Shown here: positions 26,587 through 34,614 of the stretch, piece after piece | Layout: every line of letters begins with the position of its first letter | Numbering within the stretch: position 1 is the first letter of the stretch | Assembly: GCA_910576555.1 (NCBI GenBank) | Contig: CAJTIY010000003.1 | Span: 62,001 to 126,000 of the forward strand | DNA: 64,000 bases | Direction: 5' to 3' | From: an uncultured Alistipes sp. | GTDB taxonomy: Bacteria; Bacteroidota; Bacteroidia; Bacteroidales; Rikenellaceae | Notes under the pieces: generated by a model | The model's input: only the letters and a program-made list of their open reading frames with translations | The model's database searches: none | What the model was told of the DNA's origin: nothing | Position numbers and translations under genes: made by a program

Positions 26587-27495
26587 ATGAAACGTTCGAT
26601 CCTCTTTTGTCTTTTGCTGCTCGGCGCTTGGACGGCCGCGGCGGGCACCTACCGTGCGGAGCAGATCCCCGACGTGCAGCGCGCCGACCGACGGCGGTAC
26701 GTCTCGAATCCCGACGGGATCCTGTCGCCCCGCGCCGTGGCGCGCATCGATTCGTTGTGCGGAGCGTTGCGCGAACGCGACCTCGCGCAGGTGGCGGTCG
26801 TGGCGGTGGACGACATCGCCGCGGACGACGTCTTCTCGTTCGCCATCGAGCTGTTCCGCTCGTGGGGCGTGGGGCGCGCCGACGTCGACAACGGCCTCGG
26901 CATCCTGCTCGTGAAGGATCGGCGCGAAATCCGCTTCGTCACGGGCGGCGGGCTGGAGGGCGTGCTGCCCGATGCGATCTGCAAACGCATTCAGCTCGAA
27001 TACATGCTGCCCCGCTTCCGCGAGGGCGATTACGACGGGGGCATGGTGGCGGGTGTCGCCGCTGCGGCCGTGCGGATCGAAGGGGGCGAACTCGACTTCG
27101 CGCCCGAGGCGGAGAACGACCTGCCCTTGTGGGGCGTGCTGGCCATCACGGCGCTGCTTGCCGCCCTCGTGCTCGCGGTGCTGGTCTGGGTCGGCTCCGT
27201 CCGCAAACGGTGCCCCAACTGCCATAAGCGGACCCTGACGCCCGTCTCGCAGCAGGTCGTGAAGCGGACGCGCAACTACACCGAAGTGGAGCATACCTAC
27301 GTCTGCTCGAATTGCGGCGAAAAGGTCCGTCGCCGCGTGCGGAACATGCGCGACGACGGCTTCGGCGGCGGCATGGGCGGCGGAATGATCATCGGCGGCG
27401 GACTCGGCGGTTTCGGCGGAGGCTCCTCCGGCGGCTTCGGAGGCGGCTTCGGAGGCGGGTCGTTCGGGGGCGGCGGCGCGGGTTCGCGCTGGTGA
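26587..27495 (+). CDS. TPM-domain (YgcG-like) membrane protein with zinc ribbon
   Basis: A 302-residue protein with a signal peptide (residues 1-18), a TPM phosphatase-like domain at about 35-165 (VSNPDGILS, then VDNGLGILLVKDRREIRFV), a membrane helix near 183-205, a cytoplasmic zinc-ribbon pair CPNC...CSNC near 212-246, and a Gly/Phe-rich tail of about 50 residues. TPM domains have been linked to photosystem II repair in plants, but the bacterial role is unsettled. Pairing with LemA, as here, is common. The start at 26587 gives the signal peptide and lies downstream of the promoter box. Confidence 0.85.
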   Translation: MKRSILFCLLLLGAWTAAAGTYRAEQIPDVQRADRRRYVSNPDGILSPRAVARIDSLCGALRERDLAQVAVVAVDDIAADDVFSFAIELFRSWGVGRADVDNGLGILLVKDRREIRFVTGGGLEGVLPDAICKRIQLEYMLPRFREGDYDGGMVAGVAAAAVRIEGGELDFAPEAENDLPLWGVLAITALLAALVLAVLVWVGSVRKRCPNCHKRTLTPVSQQVVKRTRNYTEVEHTYVCSNCGEKVRRRVRNMRDDGFGGGMGGGMIIGGGLGGFGGGSSGGFGGGFGGGSFGGGGAGSRW

Positions 27496-27572
27496 CGCGG
27501 CCGGCGTACGAAGATGACGGCGGGCTGCGGTCCGTCGCGGAATGCAAGTTATCAGTTCAAAATAGCACGTTT

Positions 27573-28157
27573 ATGAAAAAATGGATTTGGATCGCCGTGG
27601 CGGCGATCGCGACGATCGCGGTGATTTTCCTTTATGCCACCTATAACCGGTTCGTCAATCGGGACGAGGCGGTGAAGAATGCGTGGGCGCATGTCGAGAC
27701 GCAGTACCAGCGTCGAGCCGATCTGATTCCCAACCTCGTTAATACGGTCAAGGGGTATGCCGCACACGAGCGGTCGACGCTCGAGGCGGTGACCGAGGCG
27801 CGGGCCAAAGCCACCTCGATCGACCTCACGGTCGACGAGCTGACTCCGGAGCGTCTGGAGGCCTATCAGGAGGCGCAGTCGCAGGTGCGCTCGGCGCTCG
27901 GGCGGCTGCTGGCCGTCGCGGAGCGCTATCCCGATCTGAAGGCCAACCAGAACTTCCTCGAACTGCAGGCGCAGCTGGAGGGTACGGAGAACCGCATCGC
28001 CGTGGCGCGCAAGGATTTCAACGAGACGGCGCAGGCCTACAACGTCGCCGTGCGCCGCTTCCCCGCCAACATCGTGGCGGGCATCTTCGGGTTCCGGCAG
28101 AAGCCCTATTTCGAGGCTGCGGCAGGTGCGGAGACGGCACCGAAGGTGGAGTTCTGA
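27573..28157 (+). CDS. LemA family protein
   Basis: A 194-residue protein anchored by one N-terminal membrane helix (residues 4-24) with a helical extracytoplasmic body. Family hallmarks are YNRFVNRDEAVKNAW near residue 25, QRRADLIPNLVNTVKGYA near 47 and TENRIAVARKDFNE near 140, ending with FPANIVAGIFGF. LemA homologues are widespread and their function is not settled. It follows the TPM gene, the usual partner, by 77 bases and precedes the transporter gene by 2 bases. The frame continues upstream of the chosen ATG without any support. Confidence 0.92.
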   Translation: MKKWIWIAVAAIATIAVIFLYATYNRFVNRDEAVKNAWAHVETQYQRRADLIPNLVNTVKGYAAHERSTLEAVTEARAKATSIDLTVDELTPERLEAYQEAQSQVRSALGRLLAVAERYPDLKANQNFLELQAQLEGTENRIAVARKDFNETAQAYNVAVRRFPANIVAGIFGFRQKPYFEAAAGAETAPKVEF

Positions 28158-28159
28158 AG

Positions 28160-29077
28160 ATGACGGGGGCTACTCGCCGCGGCTACCTGCTCGGTGCCGC
28201 GGCCGCGGCCTTCTACGGCCTTAACCCGCTCTTCGCGCTGCCGCTCTACGAGGCGGGGCTGGACCCCGATTCGGTCCTTTTCTACCGCTATCTGCTCGCC
28301 GTCGCGCTGCTGGGCGGGCTGATGCTCGTGCGGCGTCGTTCGTTCGCCGTGCAGCGCCGCGAAGTGCTGCCGCTGGCGGCGCTGGGGTTGCTTTTCTCCT
28401 TTTCGTCGCTCTTTCTGTTCCGGAGCTACCGCTATATGGATGCCGGTATCGCCTCGACGCTGCTGTTCCTCTATCCGCTGCTGGTGGCCGTCATCATGGC
28501 GGTGGGGTTCCGCGAGCGGATTTCGCCGGCGACCTTCCTTTCGATCCTTCTGGCGCTGGGCGGCATCGCGCTGCTCTACCGGGGCGGCGACGGTCGGACG
28601 CTCGATGCGACGGGCGTGGCGCTGGTCTTCCTCTCGTCGCTCTGCTATGCGATCTATATCGTGGGCGTCAACCGCTCGACGCTGGCCTCGTTTCCGGCCG
28701 AGAAGCTCACCTTCTATGCGCTGCTGTTCGGGTCGTCGGTTTATCTGGTGCGTCTGCGTATGGGCATCGACCTGCAGCCGATCCCGACGCTGCCGCTCTG
28801 GTGCGATGCCGTGGCGCTGGCGCTCTTCCCCACGATCCTCTCGCTCGTGGCGATGGCCGCGGCGATCCGCCGCATCGGATCGACGCCTACGGCGATTCTC
28901 GGGGCGCTGGAGCCCGTCACGGCGCTCTTTTTCGGAGTCGCGGTCTTCGGCGAGGCGATCACGCTGCGCATCGTGGCGGGCGTGGCGCTGATTCTCGTCG
29001 CCGTGTCGCTGGTCGTGGCGGGCGGTCCGCTGTCGCGGCACCTCCACCTGCCGCTCCGGCTGCATCGGGCGAAGTGA
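28160..29077 (+). CDS. EamA/DMT family transporter
   Basis: A 305-residue inner-membrane protein with ten predicted helices in two EamA repeats, typical of drug/metabolite transporters. Landmarks are RYLLAVALLGGLML near residue 43, a first-repeat end at ILLALGGIALLYRG near 130 and GALEPVTALFFGVAVFGE near 250, the usual second-repeat signature. The substrate is not predictable. It starts two bases after lemA, so it is probably co-translated, and ends at a strong hairpin. Confidence 0.88.
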   Translation: MTGATRRGYLLGAAAAAFYGLNPLFALPLYEAGLDPDSVLFYRYLLAVALLGGLMLVRRRSFAVQRREVLPLAALGLLFSFSSLFLFRSYRYMDAGIASTLLFLYPLLVAVIMAVGFRERISPATFLSILLALGGIALLYRGGDGRTLDATGVALVFLSSLCYAIYIVGVNRSTLASFPAEKLTFYALLFGSSVYLVRLRMGIDLQPIPTLPLWCDAVALALFPTILSLVAMAAAIRRIGSTPTAILGALEPVTALFFGVAVFGEAITLRIVAGVALILVAVSLVVAGGPLSRHLHLPLRLHRAK

Positions 29078-29097
29078 CGATGCGCAGGGTAAACGCG

Positions 29098-29133
29098 AAC
29101 GCCCCCGAGGGAGATTTCTCCCTCGGGGGCGTT
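29098..29133. terminator. Bidirectional terminator-like hairpin between convergent genes
   Basis: AACGCCCCCGAGGGAGA (29098-29114) and TCTCCCTCGGGGGCGTT (29117-29133) form a perfect 17-base-pair stem with a two-base nominal loop. It separates the transporter gene from the oppositely oriented beta-barrel gene. Flanking T-runs are short, so efficiency is uncertain. Confidence 0.75.
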
Positions 29134-29156
29134 TCGCATTCGGCGTCAGCGCGCCG

Positions 29157-31523
29157 TCAGAGGCGGCCCTTATCCTCGGCGGCGCCCGCCTCGACCTTCT
29201 TGGCGCGGAAGGCCTTGCCCGCCTTGAAGTTGTAGGTAAGACCGATCCGGTAGCTGCGGTTGCACCACTGCTGCTGCAGGGTCATCCGGCGGACGAAGCC
29301 CGCACCGTCGGCGACGACCTTCTGGCTCTGGTCGAGCAGTCCGTTGACCGAGAAGGTGGCGGTGAAGCGCTCGCCGAACCGTTTCTTCACCCCGGCGTTG
29401 AGAAAGTGCATCGGTTCGACGCGGAGGTTGCCCATCTCTATGCTGCTCTGGAAGCGGTAGGAGAGGTCGATGTAAAACTTCGCCGGCAGCGTGAAGGTCG
29501 TCGACAGTCCGCCCATGAAGACGTTCTGCCGGGTCTCGGGTGCATGGCGGTCGAGGCGCTGCCCGCGACGCATGTAGGTGGCGTTGACGTTGAGCGTCAT
29601 CCACTTCGCCGGCTGGAAGGGGAGGCTCGCCGTCGCGTAGTAGCTCGTCGTGGCGTCGTAGTTGACCCAGTGGATGCCGAGCATGTCGGGATTGTCGGCG
29701 TCGGGCAGGATCGTCTGGTTGATCTCGGCCCGCTGCAGCAGGAGGCCGCCCGTGAAGGTGTACTTGTGGTTGAGCACCAGCGTGAGGCTGATGTCGTCGC
29801 GGTAGGCCGGGTCGAGCCGCGGGTTGCCGATCTCGTAGGTGTAGTCCGAGAGCTGCGACCGTTGGGGCGTGAGGCACCAGAAGCGCGGACGTTCGATCGT
29901 GCGGGCGTACTGCGCCACGAGCGAGTAGGCGCCGTCCTTCGTGAGTGCGTAGGAGAGGTTGGCATTGGGGAAGAGCGAGAAGTAATCCTGCCCGACGTTC
30001 CACTTGCCGGTCGTGTGGGTGTATTCGCCGCGCAGGCCGGCGACGGCGCTCCAGCGCCCCAGCGAGGCCGTGACCACGCCGTAGAGCGCGGCGATGTGCT
30101 CCGTGTAGTTGACCTCGAAGCTCTGCGGGTCGTTGCGGAGCCACGTCTCCTCCTTGAAATATTCGTAGCGGGCGTCGTTGCGCATCTCGTTGCGCGTGTA
30201 TTTCGTGCCCGCCTTCAGCATCCATCGGGGCGAGAACCGCTTTTCGAGCGCCAGCGTCAGGGCCGCGACGTCGTAGCTGCTTCGGGTGCGGTCGCGGAAG
30301 AGCGAGTCGACCGGAGCCGCGGGGGCGGGCGGGACGATGCGGCTGCGGTTGTCGTCGGCGATGCGCGTCGTGCGGTGGGCGTAGTCGCCCAGTACCTTGA
30401 ACACGGAGCCGAGCGTGTCGATCTTCCAGATGTAGTTGAACGTCGCCTCGTAGCCGTTGGCCCGGCTCCGGCTTTCGTACCGGCTGTCGGTGCGCGTGGG
30501 CGCCTCCGCACGGAAGTCGGTCGAGGTGGTGTTTTCGCCCGGTTCGTTCGAATGGAGGTAGGAGAACTCGGCGCCGAGGCTGTGGCGGTCGTTCAGCTCG
30601 TAGACGACGCCTACGGTTCCGCCGCCGTTGCGGCTGCGGTTGACCATGTCGGAGCGGGAGCGCAGCAGCTTGTCGGTCTCCGTGTACCGGGTTCGCTCGT
30701 CGGAGAGGGTGTACGAGCTGCCGAGCCAGCCCCAGCCCGAGGCGTTGAGGTCGAGCCGGCCGCGGTGGTAGGATATGTTGCCGCCGGGGGCGTAGGCGTG
30801 GACCAGCCGGCTCTGCGAGGTCTGCATCGAGAGCGAACCCTGCATGCCCTCTTCGCGGCGCTTGCGGAGCGTGATGCGGATGATGCCGCCCGAGGCGTCG
30901 GCGTCGTGGTCGGCGCCCGTCACGGGCACCACCTCGATCTTCTGGATCTCCTCGGCGCGCAGCGCACGCAGGTAGGCGAGCAGCTGCTCGGGCTCCATGC
31001 GCAGTTCGCGGTCGTTGACGAAGACCTTCGAGCCGCTCTTGCCGTTGATCGTGATCCGCTCGCCGTCGATCCAGACGCCGGGCGCCCGTTCGAGCAGTTC
31101 GGTGCCGTTCTGTCCGATGGCCGAGGGGGCGTTCGCCACGTCGACCACGAAGCGGTCGGCCTCGCGGCGGATCAGCTGCGCCTTCACCTCGACGCTCTCG
31201 ATCTGCGTGGCCGAGGCCTTGAGGACGATGTCGCCCAGATCGTCGCCGTCGGCGATGCGGACCGAGCGCGACGCCGGTTCGAAGCCGAGATACTGCACCG
31301 AGAGCGTGTAGGCGCCCGGGGCGACCTTCAGCGCGAAGCGCCCTTCGTCGTCGGTGACCGCGCCGGCAGCCTGCTCCGTGCCGCGGAGCAGCACGACGGT
31401 GGCCCACTCTATGGCGGCGCCCTGTTCGTCGACCACGCGACCCGTTACGGGGGCGGTCCGGGCCGCCGAAAGCTGCGAAATGGCCGTAGCCAGTGCCACG
31501 ATGAGGAGGATGATGTGTTTCAT
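29157..31523 (-). CDS. Outer-membrane beta-barrel protein, TonB-receptor-like (OMP_b-brl_3)
   Basis: A 788-residue outer-membrane protein. It has a signal peptide (residues 1-20), a carboxypeptidase-regulatory-like domain at about 22-100 (TGRVVDEQGAAIEWATVVLL), a plug-like region near 110-220 (GVWIDGERITINGKSG, then ADASGGIIRITLRKR) and a barrel of alternating strands to the C-terminus. It resembles the Bacteroidota outer membrane beta-barrel family rather than a SusC, and no SusD-type partner is present. Substrate unknown. The longer frame starts upstream of the promoter, so ATG at 31523 with its signal peptide is used. Confidence 0.9.
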   Translation of the reverse strand: MKHIILLIVALATAISQLSAARTAPVTGRVVDEQGAAIEWATVVLLRGTEQAAGAVTDDEGRFALKVAPGAYTLSVQYLGFEPASRSVRIADGDDLGDIVLKASATQIESVEVKAQLIRREADRFVVDVANAPSAIGQNGTELLERAPGVWIDGERITINGKSGSKVFVNDRELRMEPEQLLAYLRALRAEEIQKIEVVPVTGADHDADASGGIIRITLRKRREEGMQGSLSMQTSQSRLVHAYAPGGNISYHRGRLDLNASGWGWLGSSYTLSDERTRYTETDKLLRSRSDMVNRSRNGGGTVGVVYELNDRHSLGAEFSYLHSNEPGENTTSTDFRAEAPTRTDSRYESRSRANGYEATFNYIWKIDTLGSVFKVLGDYAHRTTRIADDNRSRIVPPAPAAPVDSLFRDRTRSSYDVAALTLALEKRFSPRWMLKAGTKYTRNEMRNDARYEYFKEETWLRNDPQSFEVNYTEHIAALYGVVTASLGRWSAVAGLRGEYTHTTGKWNVGQDYFSLFPNANLSYALTKDGAYSLVAQYARTIERPRFWCLTPQRSQLSDYTYEIGNPRLDPAYRDDISLTLVLNHKYTFTGGLLLQRAEINQTILPDADNPDMLGIHWVNYDATTSYYATASLPFQPAKWMTLNVNATYMRRGQRLDRHAPETRQNVFMGGLSTTFTLPAKFYIDLSYRFQSSIEMGNLRVEPMHFLNAGVKKRFGERFTATFSVNGLLDQSQKVVADGAGFVRRMTLQQQWCNRSYRIGLTYNFKAGKAFRAKKVEAGAAEDKGRL

Positions 31524-31564
31524 ACGTTTGCCGAATAATATGCGTTGCTGTTTATTTTCGAGTG

Positions 31565-31596
31565 CAAAGATATATAAAATAATTTGTACTTTGCAA
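31565..31596 (-). promoter_or_regulatory. Promoter for the outer-membrane beta-barrel gene
   Basis: On the minus strand TATCTTTG (31572-31565) is preceded after 21 bases by TTG (31596-31594), matching the Bacteroidota -33/-7 arrangement. The start codon is 42 bases downstream. Confidence 0.7.
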
Positions 31597-31945
31597 TACA
31601 TAGTACTTAAATTTTCGTTTTTCTGTAGTTCGGGCTGTCAGCGGCGGGTGCGCATGCCCGTCGGAGTAGGGTTCCGGACCTTACGCCGCCGCGGTAGCGA
31701 CGGGCTTCAGGGTGGAGCGAGCCGCTTTATGCGCCGGGGTGGCAGCGGGGCGGCGGCTGTCGGTCGTCGCCGGGGGACGGTCGCGCCGGCTCGTTGCCGG
31801 ATCGTCGGCCGGTCGTCGGGCGGGGCGGATCGCTGCAAAAATAAGAGGTAATAAGGGGTCGATGGGGTGGGGACTGTCGATTTCGTCGCAGGCGCACGAA
31901 AATTCGCTCCGGCGCGGAATCGATGGCGATTTCCGAAAAAAAACG

Positions 31946-31953
31946 TATCTTTG
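31946..31953 (+). promoter_or_regulatory. Promoter -7 box for plsC-parE-parC
   Basis: TATCTTTG, a match to TAnnTTTG, 30 bases before the acyltransferase start codon. Confidence 0.6.
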
Positions 31954-31983
31954 TACGATATTCGGATCAAATCCCCGGACGCT

Positions 31984-32715
31984 ATGTTGAGTGCGATCTA
32001 TTACGTTTTTCTGGTGCTGCTCTGCACCCTGTTCATGCTTCTGTCGGCCGTGGCGCTGATCGTCTGCTACCCCTTCGACCGGGGGCGCAGGGTGGTGCAC
32101 GAGCTTTCGCGCGTGCTGGTGCGGATCTTCTTCTTCCTGCCGCCCCGCTGGCGGCAGCGGGTGATCGGCCGCGAGCTGATCGACCGGCGGCAGCCCTATG
32201 TCATTGTGCTGAACCACAACACGGTGATCGACATCCCGACGCTCTACTACCTGCCGCTCAACTTCCGGTGGGTGTCCAAGCGCGAGGTGTTCCGCGTGCC
32301 CTTCTTCGGGCAGTTCCTCGTGCTCCACGGCGACATCTGCATCGACCGCGGCCGTGCCGCCGAGGCGATGGAGCAGTTGTTGCGCGAGGGCCGGAAGTGG
32401 ATCGGGCGGGGTGCCTCGGTGGCGATCTTCCCCGAGGGGACGCGTTCGAAGGACGGCGAGATCCACCGCTTCAAGGCCGGGGCCTTCGCGCTGGCGAAGG
32501 AGGCCGGCGTGCCGATCCTTCCGGTGGTGATGGACGGCACGAAGACGCTCATTCGCCGCAACCTGCTCTTCGACTGGGGCAACCGCATCGCGATCCGCGT
32601 GCTGCCGCCCGTGCCGGCCGAGCGGGTCGCGGCGACGGAGACCCACGAGCTCATGGCCGAGGTGCACGATGCGATGTGCGCGGCGCTGGCCGAAATCCGC
32701 AGCAACCGACGATAG
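31984..32715 (+). CDS. plsC: 1-acyl-sn-glycerol-3-phosphate acyltransferase
   Basis: Adds the second acyl chain in phosphatidic acid synthesis at the inner membrane. The 243-residue protein has an N-terminal membrane helix (residues 4-28), the catalytic HxxxxD motif NHNTVID near residue 78, GDICIDR near 116, the glycerol-phosphate site FPEGTRSKDG near 150 and a VPILPVVMDG strand. The longer open frame upstream contains the promoter, so ATG at 31984 is used. It precedes parE by three bases and is likely co-transcribed with it. Confidence 0.92.
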   Translation: MLSAIYYVFLVLLCTLFMLLSAVALIVCYPFDRGRRVVHELSRVLVRIFFFLPPRWRQRVIGRELIDRRQPYVIVLNHNTVIDIPTLYYLPLNFRWVSKREVFRVPFFGQFLVLHGDICIDRGRAAEAMEQLLREGRKWIGRGASVAIFPEGTRSKDGEIHRFKAGAFALAKEAGVPILPVVMDGTKTLIRRNLLFDWGNRIAIRVLPPVPAERVAATETHELMAEVHDAMCAALAEIRSNRR

Positions 32716-32718
32716 ATT

Positions 32719-34596
32719 ATGGCAGATTTACTCAATAACGGCAACAACAACTACGGCGACGACGCGATCCGTACCCTCACCCCACGCGAGCACGTGCGCC
32801 TGCGCCCGGGTATGTATATCGGCAAGCTGGGCGACGGCACGCAGGCCGATGACGGCATCTACGTGCTCATCAAGGAGGTCACGGACAACTCGATCGACGA
32901 ATATATGAACGGCTTCGGCCACCAGATCGACATCACGGTGGCCGACGGCACGGTGACCGTGCGCGACTACGGCCGCGGCATCCCCCTCAAGTCGCTCTCG
33001 GCGGCCGTGAGCGTGATGAACACGGGCGGCAAGTACGACGATGACGAGGAGGGGGCCGCCTTCAAGAAGACGGTGGGTCTCAACGGCGTGGGCGTCAAGG
33101 CCGTGAACTACCTTTCGAGTACGTTCCGCGCGCGTTCGGTGCGCGGCGGCGAGGCCCATACGGTTTACTTCGAGCAGGGGCTCGAGCAGAGCGACCGCTG
33201 GGAGTCGGGCGTCGACGAGCGGGACGGCACCGAGATTTCGTTCCGCGTCGACGAGGCGGTCTTCGGCAGCTACTCCTACAACATGGAGTACGTCGAGCAG
33301 CTGGTGCGCAACTACACCTACCTGAACCGCGGCCTCACGATCCGGCTCAACGGGCAGTCCTACGCCTCGAAGAACGGTCTGCTCGACCTGCTCAACGAGA
33401 ACATGACCGAGGAGCCGCTCTATCCGCCGATCCACCTGATGGGCGAGGACATCGAGCTGGTCATCTCCCACGGCTCGGGCTACGGCGAGAGCTACTATTC
33501 GTTCGTCAACGGCCAGTATACGACGCAGGGCGGCACGCATCAGGCCGCCTTCCGCGAAGCGATCGCCAAGACGGTCAAGGAGTTCTACCATAAGGACTAC
33601 GACCCGTCGGACATCCGCACGTCGCTCGTCGCGGCCATCTCGCTCAAGGTCTCGAGCCCGATCTTCGAGTCGCAGACCAAGACCAAGCTCGGTTCGAAGG
33701 AGATGGCGAAGGAGGGGCCCTCGATCCGCAACTTCGTGTCGGAGTTTCTGGGCAAGCACCTCGACGACTACCTCCACAAGCACTCCGAGACGGCGCAGAT
33801 CCTCCAGCGGAAGATCGTCGAGAACGAGAAGGAGCGCAAGGCCATATCGGGCATCCAGAAGAAGGCCCGCGAAACGGCGAAGAAGGTGTCGCTCAACAAC
33901 AAGAAGTTGCGCGACTGCAAGATCCACCGCACCGACCGCAACGAGCTGGCCGAGCAGTCGATGATCTTCATCACGGAGGGAAACTCGGCCTCGGGCTCGA
34001 TCACCAAGAGCCGCGACGTGCGTACGCAGGCGGTCTTCTCGCTGCGCGGCAAGCCGCTCAACTGCTACGGGCTGACCAAGAAGGTGGTCTACGAGAACGA
34101 GGAGTTCAATCTGCTGCAGGCGGCGCTCAATATCGAGGAGGACATGGACAACCTCCGCTACGAGAAGGTGGTCATCGCGACCGATGCCGATGTCGACGGC
34201 ATGCACATCCGCCTGCTGATCACGACCTTCTTCCTGCAGTTCTTCCCCGACGTGATCCGCGGCGGCCACCTCTACATCCTTCAGACGCCGCTGTTCCGCG
34301 TGCGCAACAAGAAGATCACCCGCTACTGCTACTCGGAGGAGGAGCGCGTGCGGGCCATCGCCGAGTGCGGCGCTTCGGCCGAGATCACGCGATTCAAAGG
34401 TCTGGGCGAGATCTCGCCCGACGAGTTCCGCGAGTTCATCGGCGAGGAGATGCGTCTCGACCGGGTGCGCATCACGAAGGACGACCCGATCCACGACCTG
34501 CTGGAGTTCTACATGGGCAAGAACACCTACGAGCGGCAGGGCTTCATCATCGACAACCTGCGCATCGAGGAGGACCTCGTCGAGCAGGATCTTTAA
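32719..34596 (+). CDS. parE: DNA topoisomerase IV subunit B
   Basis: ATPase subunit of topoisomerase IV, which unlinks daughter chromosomes. The 625-residue protein has the GHKL ATPase motifs EVTDNSIDE near residue 53, DYGRGIPL near 85, NTGGKYDD near 103 and GLNGVGVKAVN near 119, then the Toprim motifs TEGNSASGS (Glu420) and DADVDGMH near 490. The Toprim motif normally reads EGDSA; here Asn422 replaces Asp at the place equivalent to GyrB Asp426. Its length and its placement 18 bases before a ParC-like gene identify it as ParE and not GyrB. Confidence 0.93.
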   Translation: MADLLNNGNNNYGDDAIRTLTPREHVRLRPGMYIGKLGDGTQADDGIYVLIKEVTDNSIDEYMNGFGHQIDITVADGTVTVRDYGRGIPLKSLSAAVSVMNTGGKYDDDEEGAAFKKTVGLNGVGVKAVNYLSSTFRARSVRGGEAHTVYFEQGLEQSDRWESGVDERDGTEISFRVDEAVFGSYSYNMEYVEQLVRNYTYLNRGLTIRLNGQSYASKNGLLDLLNENMTEEPLYPPIHLMGEDIELVISHGSGYGESYYSFVNGQYTTQGGTHQAAFREAIAKTVKEFYHKDYDPSDIRTSLVAAISLKVSSPIFESQTKTKLGSKEMAKEGPSIRNFVSEFLGKHLDDYLHKHSETAQILQRKIVENEKERKAISGIQKKARETAKKVSLNNKKLRDCKIHRTDRNELAEQSMIFITEGNSASGSITKSRDVRTQAVFSLRGKPLNCYGLTKKVVYENEEFNLLQAALNIEEDMDNLRYEKVVIATDADVDGMHIRLLITTFFLQFFPDVIRGGHLYILQTPLFRVRNKKITRYCYSEEERVRAIAECGASAEITRFKGLGEISPDEFREFIGEEMRLDRVRITKDDPIHDLLEFYMGKNTYERQGFIIDNLRIEEDLVEQDL

Positions 34597-34614
34597 CCTT
34601 CATTTCAACGGATT

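Larger units (their letters stand above)
31524..31983. other. Divergent promoter region between the beta-barrel gene and plsC
   Basis: About 460 bases. The left end is AT-rich and carries the beta-barrel gene promoter; the right end carries the plsC promoter. The central 31620-31900 part is GC-rich with no gene or repeat that I can support. Confidence 0.5.
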